A DNA stretch of 64,000 bases from Allomuricauda sp. TY007 (GTDB lineage: Bacteria > Bacteroidota > Bacteroidia > Flavobacteriales > Flavobacteriaceae), in the NCBI RefSeq assembly GCF_010468565.1, contig NZ_WUEG01000006.1, positions 1 through 64,000 of the forward strand, read 5' to 3'. Position 1 is the stretch's first letter; each line of letters starts with the position of its first letter. Position numbers and translations under genes: made by a program. Shown piece by piece: positions 6,845 through 16,138 of this stretch. The notes beneath the pieces were generated by a model. That model was given only the letters and a program-made list of their open reading frames with translations. It made no database searches and was not told where the DNA came from.

Positions 6845-8650
6845 ATGGAAACAACAGAAAAAGACATACTGAGAGGAGGTCAATTCTTGGTCAAAGAGAC
6901 CAAATGTGAGGACGTGTTCACCCTTGAAGACCTCAACGAAGAACAAAAAATGATGCGCGAAAGCACCAAAGAATTTGTAGACCGCGAGCTTTGGGCACAT
7001 TGGGAACGCTTTGAGAAAAAAGACTACGCATACACCGAAGAGTGCATGAAAAAAGCTGGAGAACTCGGTCTTCTAAGTGTTGCTGTACCCGAAGCCTATG
7101 GAGGTATGGGCATGGGATTTGTTTCCACTATGCTGGTCTGTGATTACATTTCAGGCGCCACGGGATCTTTTAGTACAGCATTTGGAGCGCATACTGGAAT
7201 TGGAACCTTGCCCATTACATTATATGGAACCGAAGAGCAAAAACAGAAATACGTACCCAGATTGGCTACAGGCGAATGGTTCGGAGCTTATTGTTTGACC
7301 GAGCCAGGAGCGGGTTCCGATGCAAACTCGGGTAAAACAAAGGCCGTCCTATCCGATGATGGCAAATATTACAGCATTACAGGACAGAAAATGTGGATTT
7401 CCAATGCCGGTTTCTGTAACCTGTTCATTGTTTTTGCCAGAATCGAAGATGATAAAAATATTACAGGCTTCATTGTTGAAAATGACCCGAAGAATGGGAT
7501 TAGTTTAGGTGATGAAGAAAAGAAATTGGGGATTCACTCCTCCTCTACCCGCCAAGTATTCTTCAGCGAAACCAAGGTACCCGTTGAAAATATGCTTTCT
7601 GAAAGAGGCAATGGGTTCAAGATTGCCATGAACGCACTAAATGTGGGCAGAATAAAATTAGCTGCAGCATGTTTGGAAGCCCAACGCCGTGTAATCAACG
7701 AAGCCACAAAATATGCCAACGAACGTGTTCAGTTTAAAACTCCGATTATAAACTTTGGTGCTATTAAGGCCAAGATTGCAGATATGGCCACCAATGCTTA
7801 TGTGGACGAAGCTGCCTGTTACCGTGCCGCAAAAAATATCGAGGACAGAATCGCCATTCGCGAAGCCAATGGAAATTCACATCAAGAAGCAGAGCTTAAA
7901 GGTGTTGAAGAATATGCGATTGAGTGCTCCATTTTGAAAGTGGCCGTATCTGAGCACGTACAGCATACCACGGACGAAGGCATCCAAATTTTTGGAGGAA
8001 TGGGCTTTAGTGCCGATACCCCAATGGAATCTGCGTGGAGAGATGCCCGTATTTCCAGAATTTATGAAGGTACGAACGAAATTAACCGTATGCTCTCCGT
8101 AGGCATGTTGGTTAAAAAAGCCATGAAAGGCCATGTAGACCTTTTAGGTCCAGCTACTGCCGTTGGTGAAGAATTGATGGGCATACCATCTTTTGAAACA
8201 CCTGATTACTCTGAGTTACTATCAGAAGAAAAAGACTTACTGTCTCGATTGAAAAAAGTATTCTTGATGGTTGCTGGTAGTGCCGTTCAAAAATTCGGAC
8301 CCGACTTGGAAAAACATCAAATGTTGTTGATGGCCGCTTCCGATATCTTGATTCAAATTTATATGGCAGAATCAGCTATCCTAAGAACGGAGAAAAATGC
8401 AAAACGCTTTGGTGAAGAAGCCCAAGCAACACAAATAGCCATGACCAAATTGTATTTGTACAGGGCCGTTGACATTATCCAACAAAAAGCTAAGGAAGGT
8501 ATTGTCTCCTTTGCCGAAGGTGATGAACAACGTATGATGTTGATGGGGCTTAAACGCTTTACCAAGTATACAAATCAACCCAATGTAGTGAAGCTTAGGA
8601 CGCAAATTGCTGATAAAGTCGCTGCAGACAACGGGTATACCTTTGACTAA
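6845..8650 (+). CDS. Acyl-CoA dehydrogenase (FAD-dependent, long form)
   Basis: This 601-residue flavoprotein performs the first alpha,beta-dehydrogenation of beta-oxidation. The acyl-CoA dehydrogenase signatures are clear: GAYCLTEPGAGSDANS (FAD/substrate loop) and IQIFGGMGFSADTP followed by RIYEGTNEI, with catalytic base Glu408. About 150 residues beyond the core form an extra C-terminal domain, as in very-long-chain acyl-CoA dehydrogenases and bacterial long forms. It closes the operon with MarR, FadJ-like and thiolase genes, and is followed by a strong terminator at 8691-8716. Confidence 0.95.
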   Translation: METTEKDILRGGQFLVKETKCEDVFTLEDLNEEQKMMRESTKEFVDRELWAHWERFEKKDYAYTEECMKKAGELGLLSVAVPEAYGGMGMGFVSTMLVCDYISGATGSFSTAFGAHTGIGTLPITLYGTEEQKQKYVPRLATGEWFGAYCLTEPGAGSDANSGKTKAVLSDDGKYYSITGQKMWISNAGFCNLFIVFARIEDDKNITGFIVENDPKNGISLGDEEKKLGIHSSSTRQVFFSETKVPVENMLSERGNGFKIAMNALNVGRIKLAAACLEAQRRVINEATKYANERVQFKTPIINFGAIKAKIADMATNAYVDEAACYRAAKNIEDRIAIREANGNSHQEAELKGVEEYAIECSILKVAVSEHVQHTTDEGIQIFGGMGFSADTPMESAWRDARISRIYEGTNEINRMLSVGMLVKKAMKGHVDLLGPATAVGEELMGIPSFETPDYSELLSEEKDLLSRLKKVFLMVAGSAVQKFGPDLEKHQMLLMAASDILIQIYMAESAILRTEKNAKRFGEEAQATQIAMTKLYLYRAVDIIQQKAKEGIVSFAEGDEQRMMLMGLKRFTKYTNQPNVVKLRTQIADKVAADNGYTFD

Positions 8651-8961
8651 TTCAAATATGTGTTGGGATAAAAACCCACTTGGATTTGAAAACGCCCCGA
8701 TTGGGGCGTTTTTTTGTTTTCTACTTCTATTTGATGCACTGTGTCAGGTCGAGCGCTCGCCTGCCAGACGGACAGGCAGTCAAGACCAAATTGAAATTTA
8801 CGCTTTGAAAAATAATCAACTAGCAAGAAGATACGAGCGTGACGCTCGCACAAACGGGAGCACTTATGTCAGGTTGAGCGCAGTCGAGACCAATCTATGG
8901 CTCAGGCTTTTGTAAGACTTCTCGACTGCGCTTAAAACGACAATTATTTTATGCAAAAACT
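8651..8961. other. Intergenic region with terminator and clustered palindromic repeats
   Basis: No gene is visible in these 311 bases. After the terminator come several dispersed-type palindromes: a CCTGCC/GGCAGG-containing unit (about 8741-8788), CGAGCG-TGA-CGCTCG (8834-8848), and a large hairpin whose arms 8874-8889 and 8920-8935 contain the GAGCGCAGTCGAGA motif. Related arms recur at 44928-44949 and 44977-44998. These look like REP-type elements accumulated between convergent genes. Confidence 0.65.
8691..8716 (+). terminator. Intrinsic terminator of the fatty-acid operon
   Basis: AACGCCCCGATTGGGGCGTT forms a 7-8 bp GC-rich stem (ACGCCCC/GGGGCGT) followed by seven T residues, 40 bp after the acyl-CoA dehydrogenase stop codon. 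Confidence 0.9.
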
Positions 8962-10761
8962 TTACTTGATGGATTCCAATATTTGCTCGTCTTTCTGTTT
9001 TTTGGAAAAGTTAATGGCACATTCAATTAGTGCTAAATGTGAGTAAGCTTGTGGGAAATTACCCAACAACCTTTTTGTTTTAAAGTCAATATCCTCGCTA
9101 AAGAGTCCCAAATGGTTACTATAGCTCAATAATCGCTCAAAATGTTCCAAAGCCTTTTCCTCTTCCCCTATTTTGAACAAGGCATTGATAAACCAAAATG
9201 TACAAATGGTGAATGATGAGGAAGGAAGCCCAAAATCATCTTCATTTTTATAGCGGTACAAAAGACCATCGTTGCTAAGCCCATCTTCTATGGCTTTGAC
9301 CGTATTTACATATTTAGGGTCGCGCGCATGTATAAAACCATAAGGCTCCATCAAAAGTACCGACGCATCCAAATGGCGGGACCCATAACATTGCACAAAG
9401 GCATTGATATCATTGTTCCAGGCGTTTTCATGGATATCTTCCTTAATTTCCTGCTCAAGGGCCGTCCAGCGTTCCAGTTTTCGGGTTTTACCGAACATTT
9501 GGGCCACTTTTATAGCGCGGTCCAAAGCTACCCAACACAACACTTTGGAAAAGGTAAAATGTTTGTCTTCCCCACGGAATTCCCAGATACCTTTGTCCGG
9601 TTCCTTCCAGTGTTTTCCAACAATCCAAACAATTCCTTTGGTAATGCTCCAAAGTTCCTCCACATTCTCAATATCGTTGCTAAAGTTCTTTAACTGCTCA
9701 TAAATCACATCCATCAAAATGCCATAAATATCATTTTGACGTTGCTTGTAGGCCGCATTACCAACGCGGACAGGTTTGGAGCCTTTGTATCCATCAAAAT
9801 GATCCAAGGTCTTCTCTGTTAAAGTTTTTTCCTTGTTGATACCGTACATAATCTGGAGTTTCTCATCCTTGTCGGGCATCAAATCAATAATAAACTGAAG
9901 ATAACGCTTGGCCGAGTTTTTATGTCCAAGCTCAGAAACAACTTTAATTACCATGGATGCATCACGAATCCAGCAAAAACGGTAATCCCAATTCCTAACC
10001 TCGCCAATGGTTTCGGGCAAGGATGTGGTGGCTGCCGCCAAAACCGCCCCAGTCTTGTCATAAGTCAACATTTTTAGGGTTATGGCGCTTCGTATAATTT
10101 CATCCTTGAATTTTTGGTAGTCCGGCGTTTTTGCAACCCAATCCAACCAATATACCTTGGTGCGTTCCAGTTCCAGCCCCATTTTATCCGTGGTCGGCAT
10201 CAATATTTTTTCGTTGTAACGAATCAAAAAGTATCCGTCTTCCCCCAAACTTATCTCCTCGCCACCCAAAACGCGTTCCTTATCAAAAGATGTATATAGG
10301 AAAAGTGTATCGTATTTTAACTTATGGGTAAGGCTGGCAATAAAATCCTCTTTTACAAAATGTTTGGTTGCACCTAATCCATATTCCAATTTAGGGTCAT
10401 ATTTTACCATGAACTTTGGTGCACCAGAAATATATTTTACATAGCGGATAATCTCTGGCTGTGCTTTGTACTTCCCGTTCATTTTATGATGTCGGGGCAT
10501 AAAGTCGTGCAGTTCAAAAACATTATTGCCCTCCGTAAAACGCGTAATCAAAATTGCGGTGTTTCTGTAATATTCCTGTTCAATGGTATAATCCCCTTTT
10601 GGATGGATTTCAAAACTGCCCCCTTTTTGCTCATCCAGCAACTTTGCAAATATCGACGTAGAGTCAAATTGCGGCAGACAGCACCAGTCTATGGAGCCTT
10701 CTTTGGAAATTAATGCCGCACTTCTGCAATTTCCTATAATTCCATAATTCAAGTTGTCCAT
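8962..10761 (-). CDS. Glycoside hydrolase family 15 protein (glucoamylase/trehalase type)
   Basis: This 599-residue cytoplasmic protein (no signal peptide) is of the GH15 family. It has the N-terminal beta-sandwich start YGIIGNCRSAALISKEGSID and the (alpha/alpha)6 barrel motifs NWDYRFCWIRDASM, GIWEFRG and a C-terminal FTICTFWFINAL segment. GH15 members in bacteria include glucoamylases and trehalases. The divergent neighbour is a fused trehalose-6-phosphate synthase/phosphatase, so a role in trehalose breakdown or control of the trehalose pool is the best inference. Start ATG at 10761, with 103 bp shared with the divergent gene. Confidence 0.88.
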   Translation of the reverse strand: MDNLNYGIIGNCRSAALISKEGSIDWCCLPQFDSTSIFAKLLDEQKGGSFEIHPKGDYTIEQEYYRNTAILITRFTEGNNVFELHDFMPRHHKMNGKYKAQPEIIRYVKYISGAPKFMVKYDPKLEYGLGATKHFVKEDFIASLTHKLKYDTLFLYTSFDKERVLGGEEISLGEDGYFLIRYNEKILMPTTDKMGLELERTKVYWLDWVAKTPDYQKFKDEIIRSAITLKMLTYDKTGAVLAAATTSLPETIGEVRNWDYRFCWIRDASMVIKVVSELGHKNSAKRYLQFIIDLMPDKDEKLQIMYGINKEKTLTEKTLDHFDGYKGSKPVRVGNAAYKQRQNDIYGILMDVIYEQLKNFSNDIENVEELWSITKGIVWIVGKHWKEPDKGIWEFRGEDKHFTFSKVLCWVALDRAIKVAQMFGKTRKLERWTALEQEIKEDIHENAWNNDINAFVQCYGSRHLDASVLLMEPYGFIHARDPKYVNTVKAIEDGLSNDGLLYRYKNEDDFGLPSSSFTICTFWFINALFKIGEEEKALEHFERLLSYSNHLGLFSEDIDFKTKRLLGNFPQAYSHLALIECAINFSKKQKDEQILESIK

Positions 10762-10864
10762 AGGTCAAAAATTCTCAAAAGGGTTAGAATGAATTGGTTT
10801 TGCGCTCGAATTTCCCGAATTTTAAAGAAACAAAAAATTAAAATACGTCAAAAATCATCCTTTT

Positions 10865-13075
10865 ATGGGCAAAACTATCATAATCTCAAATCGATTACCC
10901 GTTCAGTTACAAATTAGCAACGGAACCATTAATGCAATACCAAGTGTTGGGGGTTTGGCTACGGGGATGAAATCCGTACATAGCGGTGGCGAAAGTCTTT
11001 GGATAGGTTGGTCCGGGTTAACCGACGAGGACACACCCGAAGAACTTGAAAATGACATTGATAAAGCCTTAAAAGAACATGGCTGTGCCAAGGTAAAGCT
11101 CAATTCCGATGAAATTGATGGCTTTTACTACGGTTTTAGCAATAGAACCATTTGGCCCCTGTTCCATTATTTTTTGAAGTATTCCGAGTTTGAACTGAAT
11201 TATTGGGACACCTATAAAAAGGTAAACCAGAAATTTGCCGATGCCATTATAGAAAATTCGGACGAGGACGACACTATTTGGATCCATGATTACCAATTGA
11301 TGCTGGTTCCACAAATGGTGCGTGAAAAACGTCCCGATACTACAATCGGATTCTTTTTACATATTCCCTTCCCCTCTTTTGAAATATTCCGAACATTGCC
11401 TTGGCGTGATGAAATTTTGGAAGGATTGTTGGGCTCGGACCTTATAGGTTTCCATACCTACGATTACGAAAGACACTTTCTAAGCTCAGTACGAAGGCTT
11501 ATAGGATTGGATGTAAGTTTCAACGAGATTTATTTGGACAATCGGGTCATTAAAGTGGACTCCTTCCCTATGGGAATTGATTACAAAAAATTCAGGGATG
11601 CCGCAATCTCGCATGGATCCAAAAGCCAAGATGAACGAAGTGACCTCCAAGTTAGGTTGGACAACCATAAAGCCTCGGCTCCAGATACCAAGCTCATCCT
11701 TTCCATAGACCGATTGGATTATAGCAAGGGCATTGCAAAACGTATCAATGCTTTTGAGTACTTCCTTCAGAAATACCCAGAATACAAAGAAAAGGTGAGA
11801 TTGATCATCCTAGCTGTGCCATCTCGTTCAAACGTACCTCAATATCAGCTGTTAAAAAGAGAAGTTGATGAACTGGTCGGAAGGATCAATGGGGAGTTGT
11901 CCACCATAAATTGGACCCCGATCTGGTACTTTTACCGTTCCTTGCCTTTCGAAAACTTAATCGACCTTTATACTTCAAGCGACATTGCATGGCTTACACC
12001 GCTCCGAGACGGAATGAACTTGGTCGCCAAGGAATATATCGCCACTCGAACGGACAAATCCGGGGTGCTTATTTTAAGTGAAATGGCTGGTTCCGCTTAC
12101 GAAATGAACGAAGCCCTGTTAATCAATCCCAATAACTTTGAGCAACAAGCGGACACCTTAAAAAGAGCCTTTAACATGCCCATGGAAGAACAAGTGTCCA
12201 GAAACACCTTTTTACAAAAAAGATTGGAACGCTACAATGTGGAGGTCTGGGCCAACGAGTTCATGAACGCCCTAAAGGAAAACAGAGATTTGGGCCAAGC
12301 CTTTATTTCCGAAAAAATGTCACCACAAATCCTCATGTCCATTGAAAAAGCTTATACAGCATCGAAAAAACGCCTGCTGTTCTTGGATTATGATGGAACT
12401 CTAGCCGGATTTCATAAAGATCCACAACAAGCTTCCCCCGATGAAGAATTATATGAGCTGTTGGATGAATTGCACCAGCAAGAGAACACCACTATATTTT
12501 TAATAAGCGGAAGGGACAAGGAAACCTTTGGCCGTTGGTTTTTGCCCAAAAAATATAATATGATCGTAGAACATGGGGTGTGGATTTCCAGAAACGGTGA
12601 TGACTTTAAGTTGCTGGAACAAGTCAAAAGCGGATGGATGAGCAAAATAAGACCTGTTTTGGAATCTTTCGTGGATAGGACCCCCGGCTCCTTTATCGAA
12701 GAAAAAAATTATTCCCTAGCTTGGCATTACAGAAACACCGATCCCGATTTTGGTGCAAAAAGAGCAACAGAACTCAATACTGTTTTACGTAGTTTAATCG
12801 GGAATGACGATATTAGCGTTTTGAACGGAAACAAGGTCATGGAGGTAAAAAGCAGCAATGTAAACAAAGGTAGGGCCGCCACGAGAATGTTGAGTGAAGA
12901 TGATTATGACTTTGTATTTGCCATTGGTGATGACTGGACGGATGAATTTATGTTCCAAGAACTGCCCGATTCGGCAATTACCGTAAAAGTGGGACTCAAA
13001 AAAACACAGGCCAAATACCATGTGGAAAACACCAAAAGGGTACGGCAACTTTTAAAACGTTTTACAAAACAATGA
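10865..13075 (+). CDS. otsAB fusion: Bifunctional trehalose-6-phosphate synthase / trehalose-6-phosphate phosphatase
   Basis: This 736-residue fusion makes trehalose from UDP-glucose and glucose-6-phosphate in one polypeptide. The N-terminal GT20 synthase (about 1-470) shows HDYQLMLVPQMVRE, FFLHIPFPSFEIFRTLPW, RLDYSKGI and the nucleotide-binding PLRDGMNLVAKEY. The C-terminal HAD phosphatase (about 495-736) shows FLDYDGTL with nucleophile Asp508 and Asp510, LISGRD, and IGDDWTDE. Fused synthase-phosphatases are usual in Bacteroidota and plants, whereas E. coli has two proteins. The last base of its TGA stop extends past the start of the next gene (ATGA overlap at 13072-13075), indicating co-translation. 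Confidence 0.95.
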   Translation: MGKTIIISNRLPVQLQISNGTINAIPSVGGLATGMKSVHSGGESLWIGWSGLTDEDTPEELENDIDKALKEHGCAKVKLNSDEIDGFYYGFSNRTIWPLFHYFLKYSEFELNYWDTYKKVNQKFADAIIENSDEDDTIWIHDYQLMLVPQMVREKRPDTTIGFFLHIPFPSFEIFRTLPWRDEILEGLLGSDLIGFHTYDYERHFLSSVRRLIGLDVSFNEIYLDNRVIKVDSFPMGIDYKKFRDAAISHGSKSQDERSDLQVRLDNHKASAPDTKLILSIDRLDYSKGIAKRINAFEYFLQKYPEYKEKVRLIILAVPSRSNVPQYQLLKREVDELVGRINGELSTINWTPIWYFYRSLPFENLIDLYTSSDIAWLTPLRDGMNLVAKEYIATRTDKSGVLILSEMAGSAYEMNEALLINPNNFEQQADTLKRAFNMPMEEQVSRNTFLQKRLERYNVEVWANEFMNALKENRDLGQAFISEKMSPQILMSIEKAYTASKKRLLFLDYDGTLAGFHKDPQQASPDEELYELLDELHQQENTTIFLISGRDKETFGRWFLPKKYNMIVEHGVWISRNGDDFKLLEQVKSGWMSKIRPVLESFVDRTPGSFIEEKNYSLAWHYRNTDPDFGAKRATELNTVLRSLIGNDDISVLNGNKVMEVKSSNVNKGRAATRMLSEDDYDFVFAIGDDWTDEFMFQELPDSAITVKVGLKKTQAKYHVENTKRVRQLLKRFTKQ

Positions 13076-14595
13076 CACGAGGTTTTTTTTTGATTTGCTC
13101 ATTATTGGTAAGCGCTCTAGGGTGGGCGCAGACCGATACGGAGGTCTATCTTTTTGATCTCAAGGTGAAAAATGGAAAACCAACCCTGTCCAATCCAAAA
13201 AATATTTCCAACAATCCCGGTTACGACAACCAACCCTCTTTTTGGGATGATGATTCTGTTTTGTTTGCTTCAACAAGGCAAGACCAAACAGACATTCTTC
13301 AATTTAATGTGAATGAGGGCAGCACTTCGTCCTGGTTGACCTATACCACGGCTGGAAGCGAATATTCGCCCCTTCGCATCCCCGGCAAAAATGCCATTTC
13401 TGCAATTCGGTTGGATTTAGATGGCCTGCAACGTTTGTATGAGTATGACTTTGAAACAAGCGAATCCACCCCGATCACAAATCTAAAGATTGGATACCAT
13501 GTTTGGTTTAACGATCACATTTTGGTAGCTACCGTTTTGATGGAAAATAGAATGGATTTAAAAGTTATGGACCTTGAAAAAGGAACACAAAAAACCGTTC
13601 ACCAAAACGTAGGACGGTCGTTGCATAAAATACCGAGTACTGACCTTATTAGTTTTATAAGCAAGAGAAATAATACTTGGGAAATAATGTCTTTGGACCC
13701 CAAGACAGGTGAATCAAAGAAAATAACCAACACTTATGCCCAAGAAGAAGATATTTGTTGGTTGGATGAAAACACCATTATTACCGGAGCAGGCAAAAAA
13801 CTTTTGACAAAAACTTTAGATTCAGATACTGACTGGGAAATCATCATTGAGTTTCCGCAAGAAGAAATCAATAACATCAGTCGTATTGCCATTAGCCCTA
13901 ACAGCAAACGATTGGCATTTGTGGCCGAGGAATCGCCCGCAAAAATCATTCAAAAGCAGGTGAAGGCCTTTAACAGCCGAGATTTAGATGGATTTGTGGC
14001 CTGTTTTTCAGAAAATGTACTGGTGCAACGATTTCCCAATGAGAAAATGTATCAGGGCAATAGCACAATGCGAGACAACTACGAACGTTTCTTTGAAAAC
14101 GTAAAATCCTCAAGCGTAGAAGTGGTGAACCGTATCATCCTCGGAAACACCATATTAGATGAGGAAGAAACCAAAGTAGATGGCAGGGACGGACACCAAG
14201 TCGCCATCTATCAAGTGGAAAATGGATTGATTGCTTCCATGACCTTTGTTTTCCCCGATGGGCCCTTGACCGATGCCGAAAGTATTGTACAGGAACAATT
14301 GGAAGCATACAACAATAGGGATATCGAGGCTTTTACCGATACTTATGCCAATACCATTGAACTATATAATTTTCCACAATCGCTCAATCTAAAAGGTAAA
14401 TCCAAACTTGCACAACGGTACGGTTCCTTTTTTGAGAACACCCCGGATTTGCATTGTGAAATACAAAACAGAATCGTAATCGGAAACAAGGTAATTGACC
14501 ACGAATCCCTAACCATCAATGGAATGCTTGTAAAGGCCATTGCCATTTATGAAGTGGAAAATGGCGAAATTGCCAAGGTTACATTCATCAAATAA
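13072..14595 (+). CDS. Secreted beta-propeller (TolB/PD40-like) protein with two C-terminal SnoaL/NTF2-like domains
   Basis: This 507-residue protein has a signal peptide ending near WAQ (residue 20). A TolB/PD40-like propeller (about 25-290) contains repeated SxDG-type turns such as QPSFWDDDSVLFAS and RIAISPNSKRLAFVA. Two tandem SnoaL/NTF2-like domains follow (about 295-400 and 410-507), visible as the duplicated pattern VKAFNSRDLDGFVACF / LEAYNNRDIEAFTDTY. Its start overlaps the trehalose synthase stop by four bases, so expression is coupled. SnoaL-type domains often bind small molecules, and the double domain could sense a sugar or degradation product, which is inference. I know no named family for this combination. 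Confidence 0.75.
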   Translation: MTRGFFLICSLLVSALGWAQTDTEVYLFDLKVKNGKPTLSNPKNISNNPGYDNQPSFWDDDSVLFASTRQDQTDILQFNVNEGSTSSWLTYTTAGSEYSPLRIPGKNAISAIRLDLDGLQRLYEYDFETSESTPITNLKIGYHVWFNDHILVATVLMENRMDLKVMDLEKGTQKTVHQNVGRSLHKIPSTDLISFISKRNNTWEIMSLDPKTGESKKITNTYAQEEDICWLDENTIITGAGKKLLTKTLDSDTDWEIIIEFPQEEINNISRIAISPNSKRLAFVAEESPAKIIQKQVKAFNSRDLDGFVACFSENVLVQRFPNEKMYQGNSTMRDNYERFFENVKSSSVEVVNRIILGNTILDEEETKVDGRDGHQVAIYQVENGLIASMTFVFPDGPLTDAESIVQEQLEAYNNRDIEAFTDTYANTIELYNFPQSLNLKGKSKLAQRYGSFFENTPDLHCEIQNRIVIGNKVIDHESLTINGMLVKAIAIYEVENGEIAKVTFIK

Positions 14596-14632
14596 TTTTT
14601 ATGGCATTTTAAACTAACTAAACCTCACAAAA

Positions 14633-15964
14633 ATGAAAAAAGTACTTACACTCCTATTGTTGACCATTGCATCCATTGGTTTTTCCCAAACCGATACCCG
14701 GATGTACGACATCATCAATTCCGTATCGGCAGATCGTATTGAAAGTGATGTGACCACCCTTGTTAATTTTGGTACAAGGCACACTTTGAGCGATACCGTT
14801 TCACAAACCCGAGGAATTGGTGCCGCAAGAAGATGGATCAAGTCGGAGTTCGACAAAATTTCTTCTAATTGTGGAGATTGTTTGGAAGTGTTTTATCAAA
14901 AAAACCTGATTGAAGAAGGTGATAACGCCCGAATAGTCAAAGATGTTGAAGTTGTAAACGTAGTAGCGATTCAGCGTGGAACCAAGTTTCCGAACCGCTT
15001 TATTATTATGAGCGGTGATATTGATTCACGCGTAAGCGATCCAACCAATTACACTTCCGATTCTCCTGGAGCCAACGATAATGCCAGCGGTATGGCGGGC
15101 ACCATTGAAGCTTCGCGAGTGCTCTCCAAGTATAAATTTGAAAGCAGCATCATTTACGTTGGTCTTTCGGGTGAAGAGCAAGGACTGTATGGTGGAAAAG
15201 GTTTAGCTGCTTATGCCAAGGAAAAAGGCTGGGATATTGTGGGTATCCTCAATAATGATATGATTGGGAACATTACTGGTGTGGACGGTGTGGTGAGCAA
15301 TAGGGATTTCAGGATTTTCTCGGAACCCGTTCCGCCTACCGAAACCGAACAAGAACGGAGAGCAAGACGTTTTTACGGTGGCGAAGTAGATGGTATCTCC
15401 CGCCAATTGGCCAGATATGTGTACAAAACCACAAAGACCTATATGCCCGAAATGAACCCCATGATGATTTACCGACTGGACAGATTTGGGCGCGGTGGCC
15501 ACCACAGACCTTTTAATGATGCGGGATACGCAGGTATTCGAATTATGGAAGCCCATGAAAATTACACACAGCAGCATCAAGATATTCGTGTGGAAGATGG
15601 CATCGCCTATGGTGATGTATTGGAACATGTAAATTTTGAATATGCCAAAAAACTCACGGCGGTCAATGCCATTAACCTAGCTTCTATTGCGTGGGCTCCG
15701 CCAGCTCCCGAAACCGTAGAAATTGGCGGTATTGTGGAACCCAGCGCCAAACTAAGATGGAGCAAGGTGGATGGGGCCGTTGGCTATAAAATCTATTGGA
15801 GGGACACCACCTCACCTACTTGGGACAGTTTTAAATTTGTTGGTAATGTTAGCGAACATACCTTGGAAGGCGTAGTTATTGATAATTACTTCTTTGGAGT
15901 GGCCGCAGTTGGCAAGGATGGGCACGAAAGCCCGGTGGTTTTCCCGAACAAGGTTTTTAGATAG
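14633..15964 (+). CDS. Secreted M28-family metallopeptidase with C-terminal fibronectin-like domain
   Basis: This 443-residue protein has a signal peptide (about 1-19). The peptidase core carries the M28 pattern SPGANDNASG (D149), GLSGEEQGLYG (E181/E182), NNDMIGN (D209) and a distal His in the MEAHENY...QQHQD region. M28 enzymes are two-zinc aminopeptidases. The first zinc ligand, normally His in a GAHxDS motif, is here Asp129 in SGDIDSR, while the next aspartate (D131) is kept. A fibronectin-III-like tail (about 355-443) contains the LRWSKVDGAVGYKIYWR pattern. It follows the propeller gene by 38 bp on the same strand. Probably extracellular peptide degradation. Confidence 0.88.
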   Translation: MKKVLTLLLLTIASIGFSQTDTRMYDIINSVSADRIESDVTTLVNFGTRHTLSDTVSQTRGIGAARRWIKSEFDKISSNCGDCLEVFYQKNLIEEGDNARIVKDVEVVNVVAIQRGTKFPNRFIIMSGDIDSRVSDPTNYTSDSPGANDNASGMAGTIEASRVLSKYKFESSIIYVGLSGEEQGLYGGKGLAAYAKEKGWDIVGILNNDMIGNITGVDGVVSNRDFRIFSEPVPPTETEQERRARRFYGGEVDGISRQLARYVYKTTKTYMPEMNPMMIYRLDRFGRGGHHRPFNDAGYAGIRIMEAHENYTQQHQDIRVEDGIAYGDVLEHVNFEYAKKLTAVNAINLASIAWAPPAPETVEIGGIVEPSAKLRWSKVDGAVGYKIYWRDTTSPTWDSFKFVGNVSEHTLEGVVIDNYFFGVAAVGKDGHESPVVFPNKVFR

Positions 15965-15974
15965 GGTTTGAATG

Positions 15975-16072
15975 TGTCATTTCTACTGACCCCTGAGCAT
16001 AGTTGAAGGGAAGCAGGAATCCAGAGTATTTCATAGGATAAGATTGGATTCTGCACCAGGTGCGGAATGACA
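15975..16072. repeat. Imperfect palindromic intergenic repeat (about 98 bp)
   Basis: The ends TGTCATTTC (15975-15983) and GGAATGACA (16064-16072) are inverted with one mismatch. Inside, CAGGAATCC (near 16014) and GGATTCTG (near 16046) also pair. The shape is that of a dispersed palindromic element between two co-oriented genes and could form a long hairpin in RNA. Confidence 0.55.
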
Positions 16073-16138
16073 GGTTGTTACCTGGACACAGCACAACATT
16101 TTTTTAACTGATTTTAAACTACTTACCAAGTATTAATT

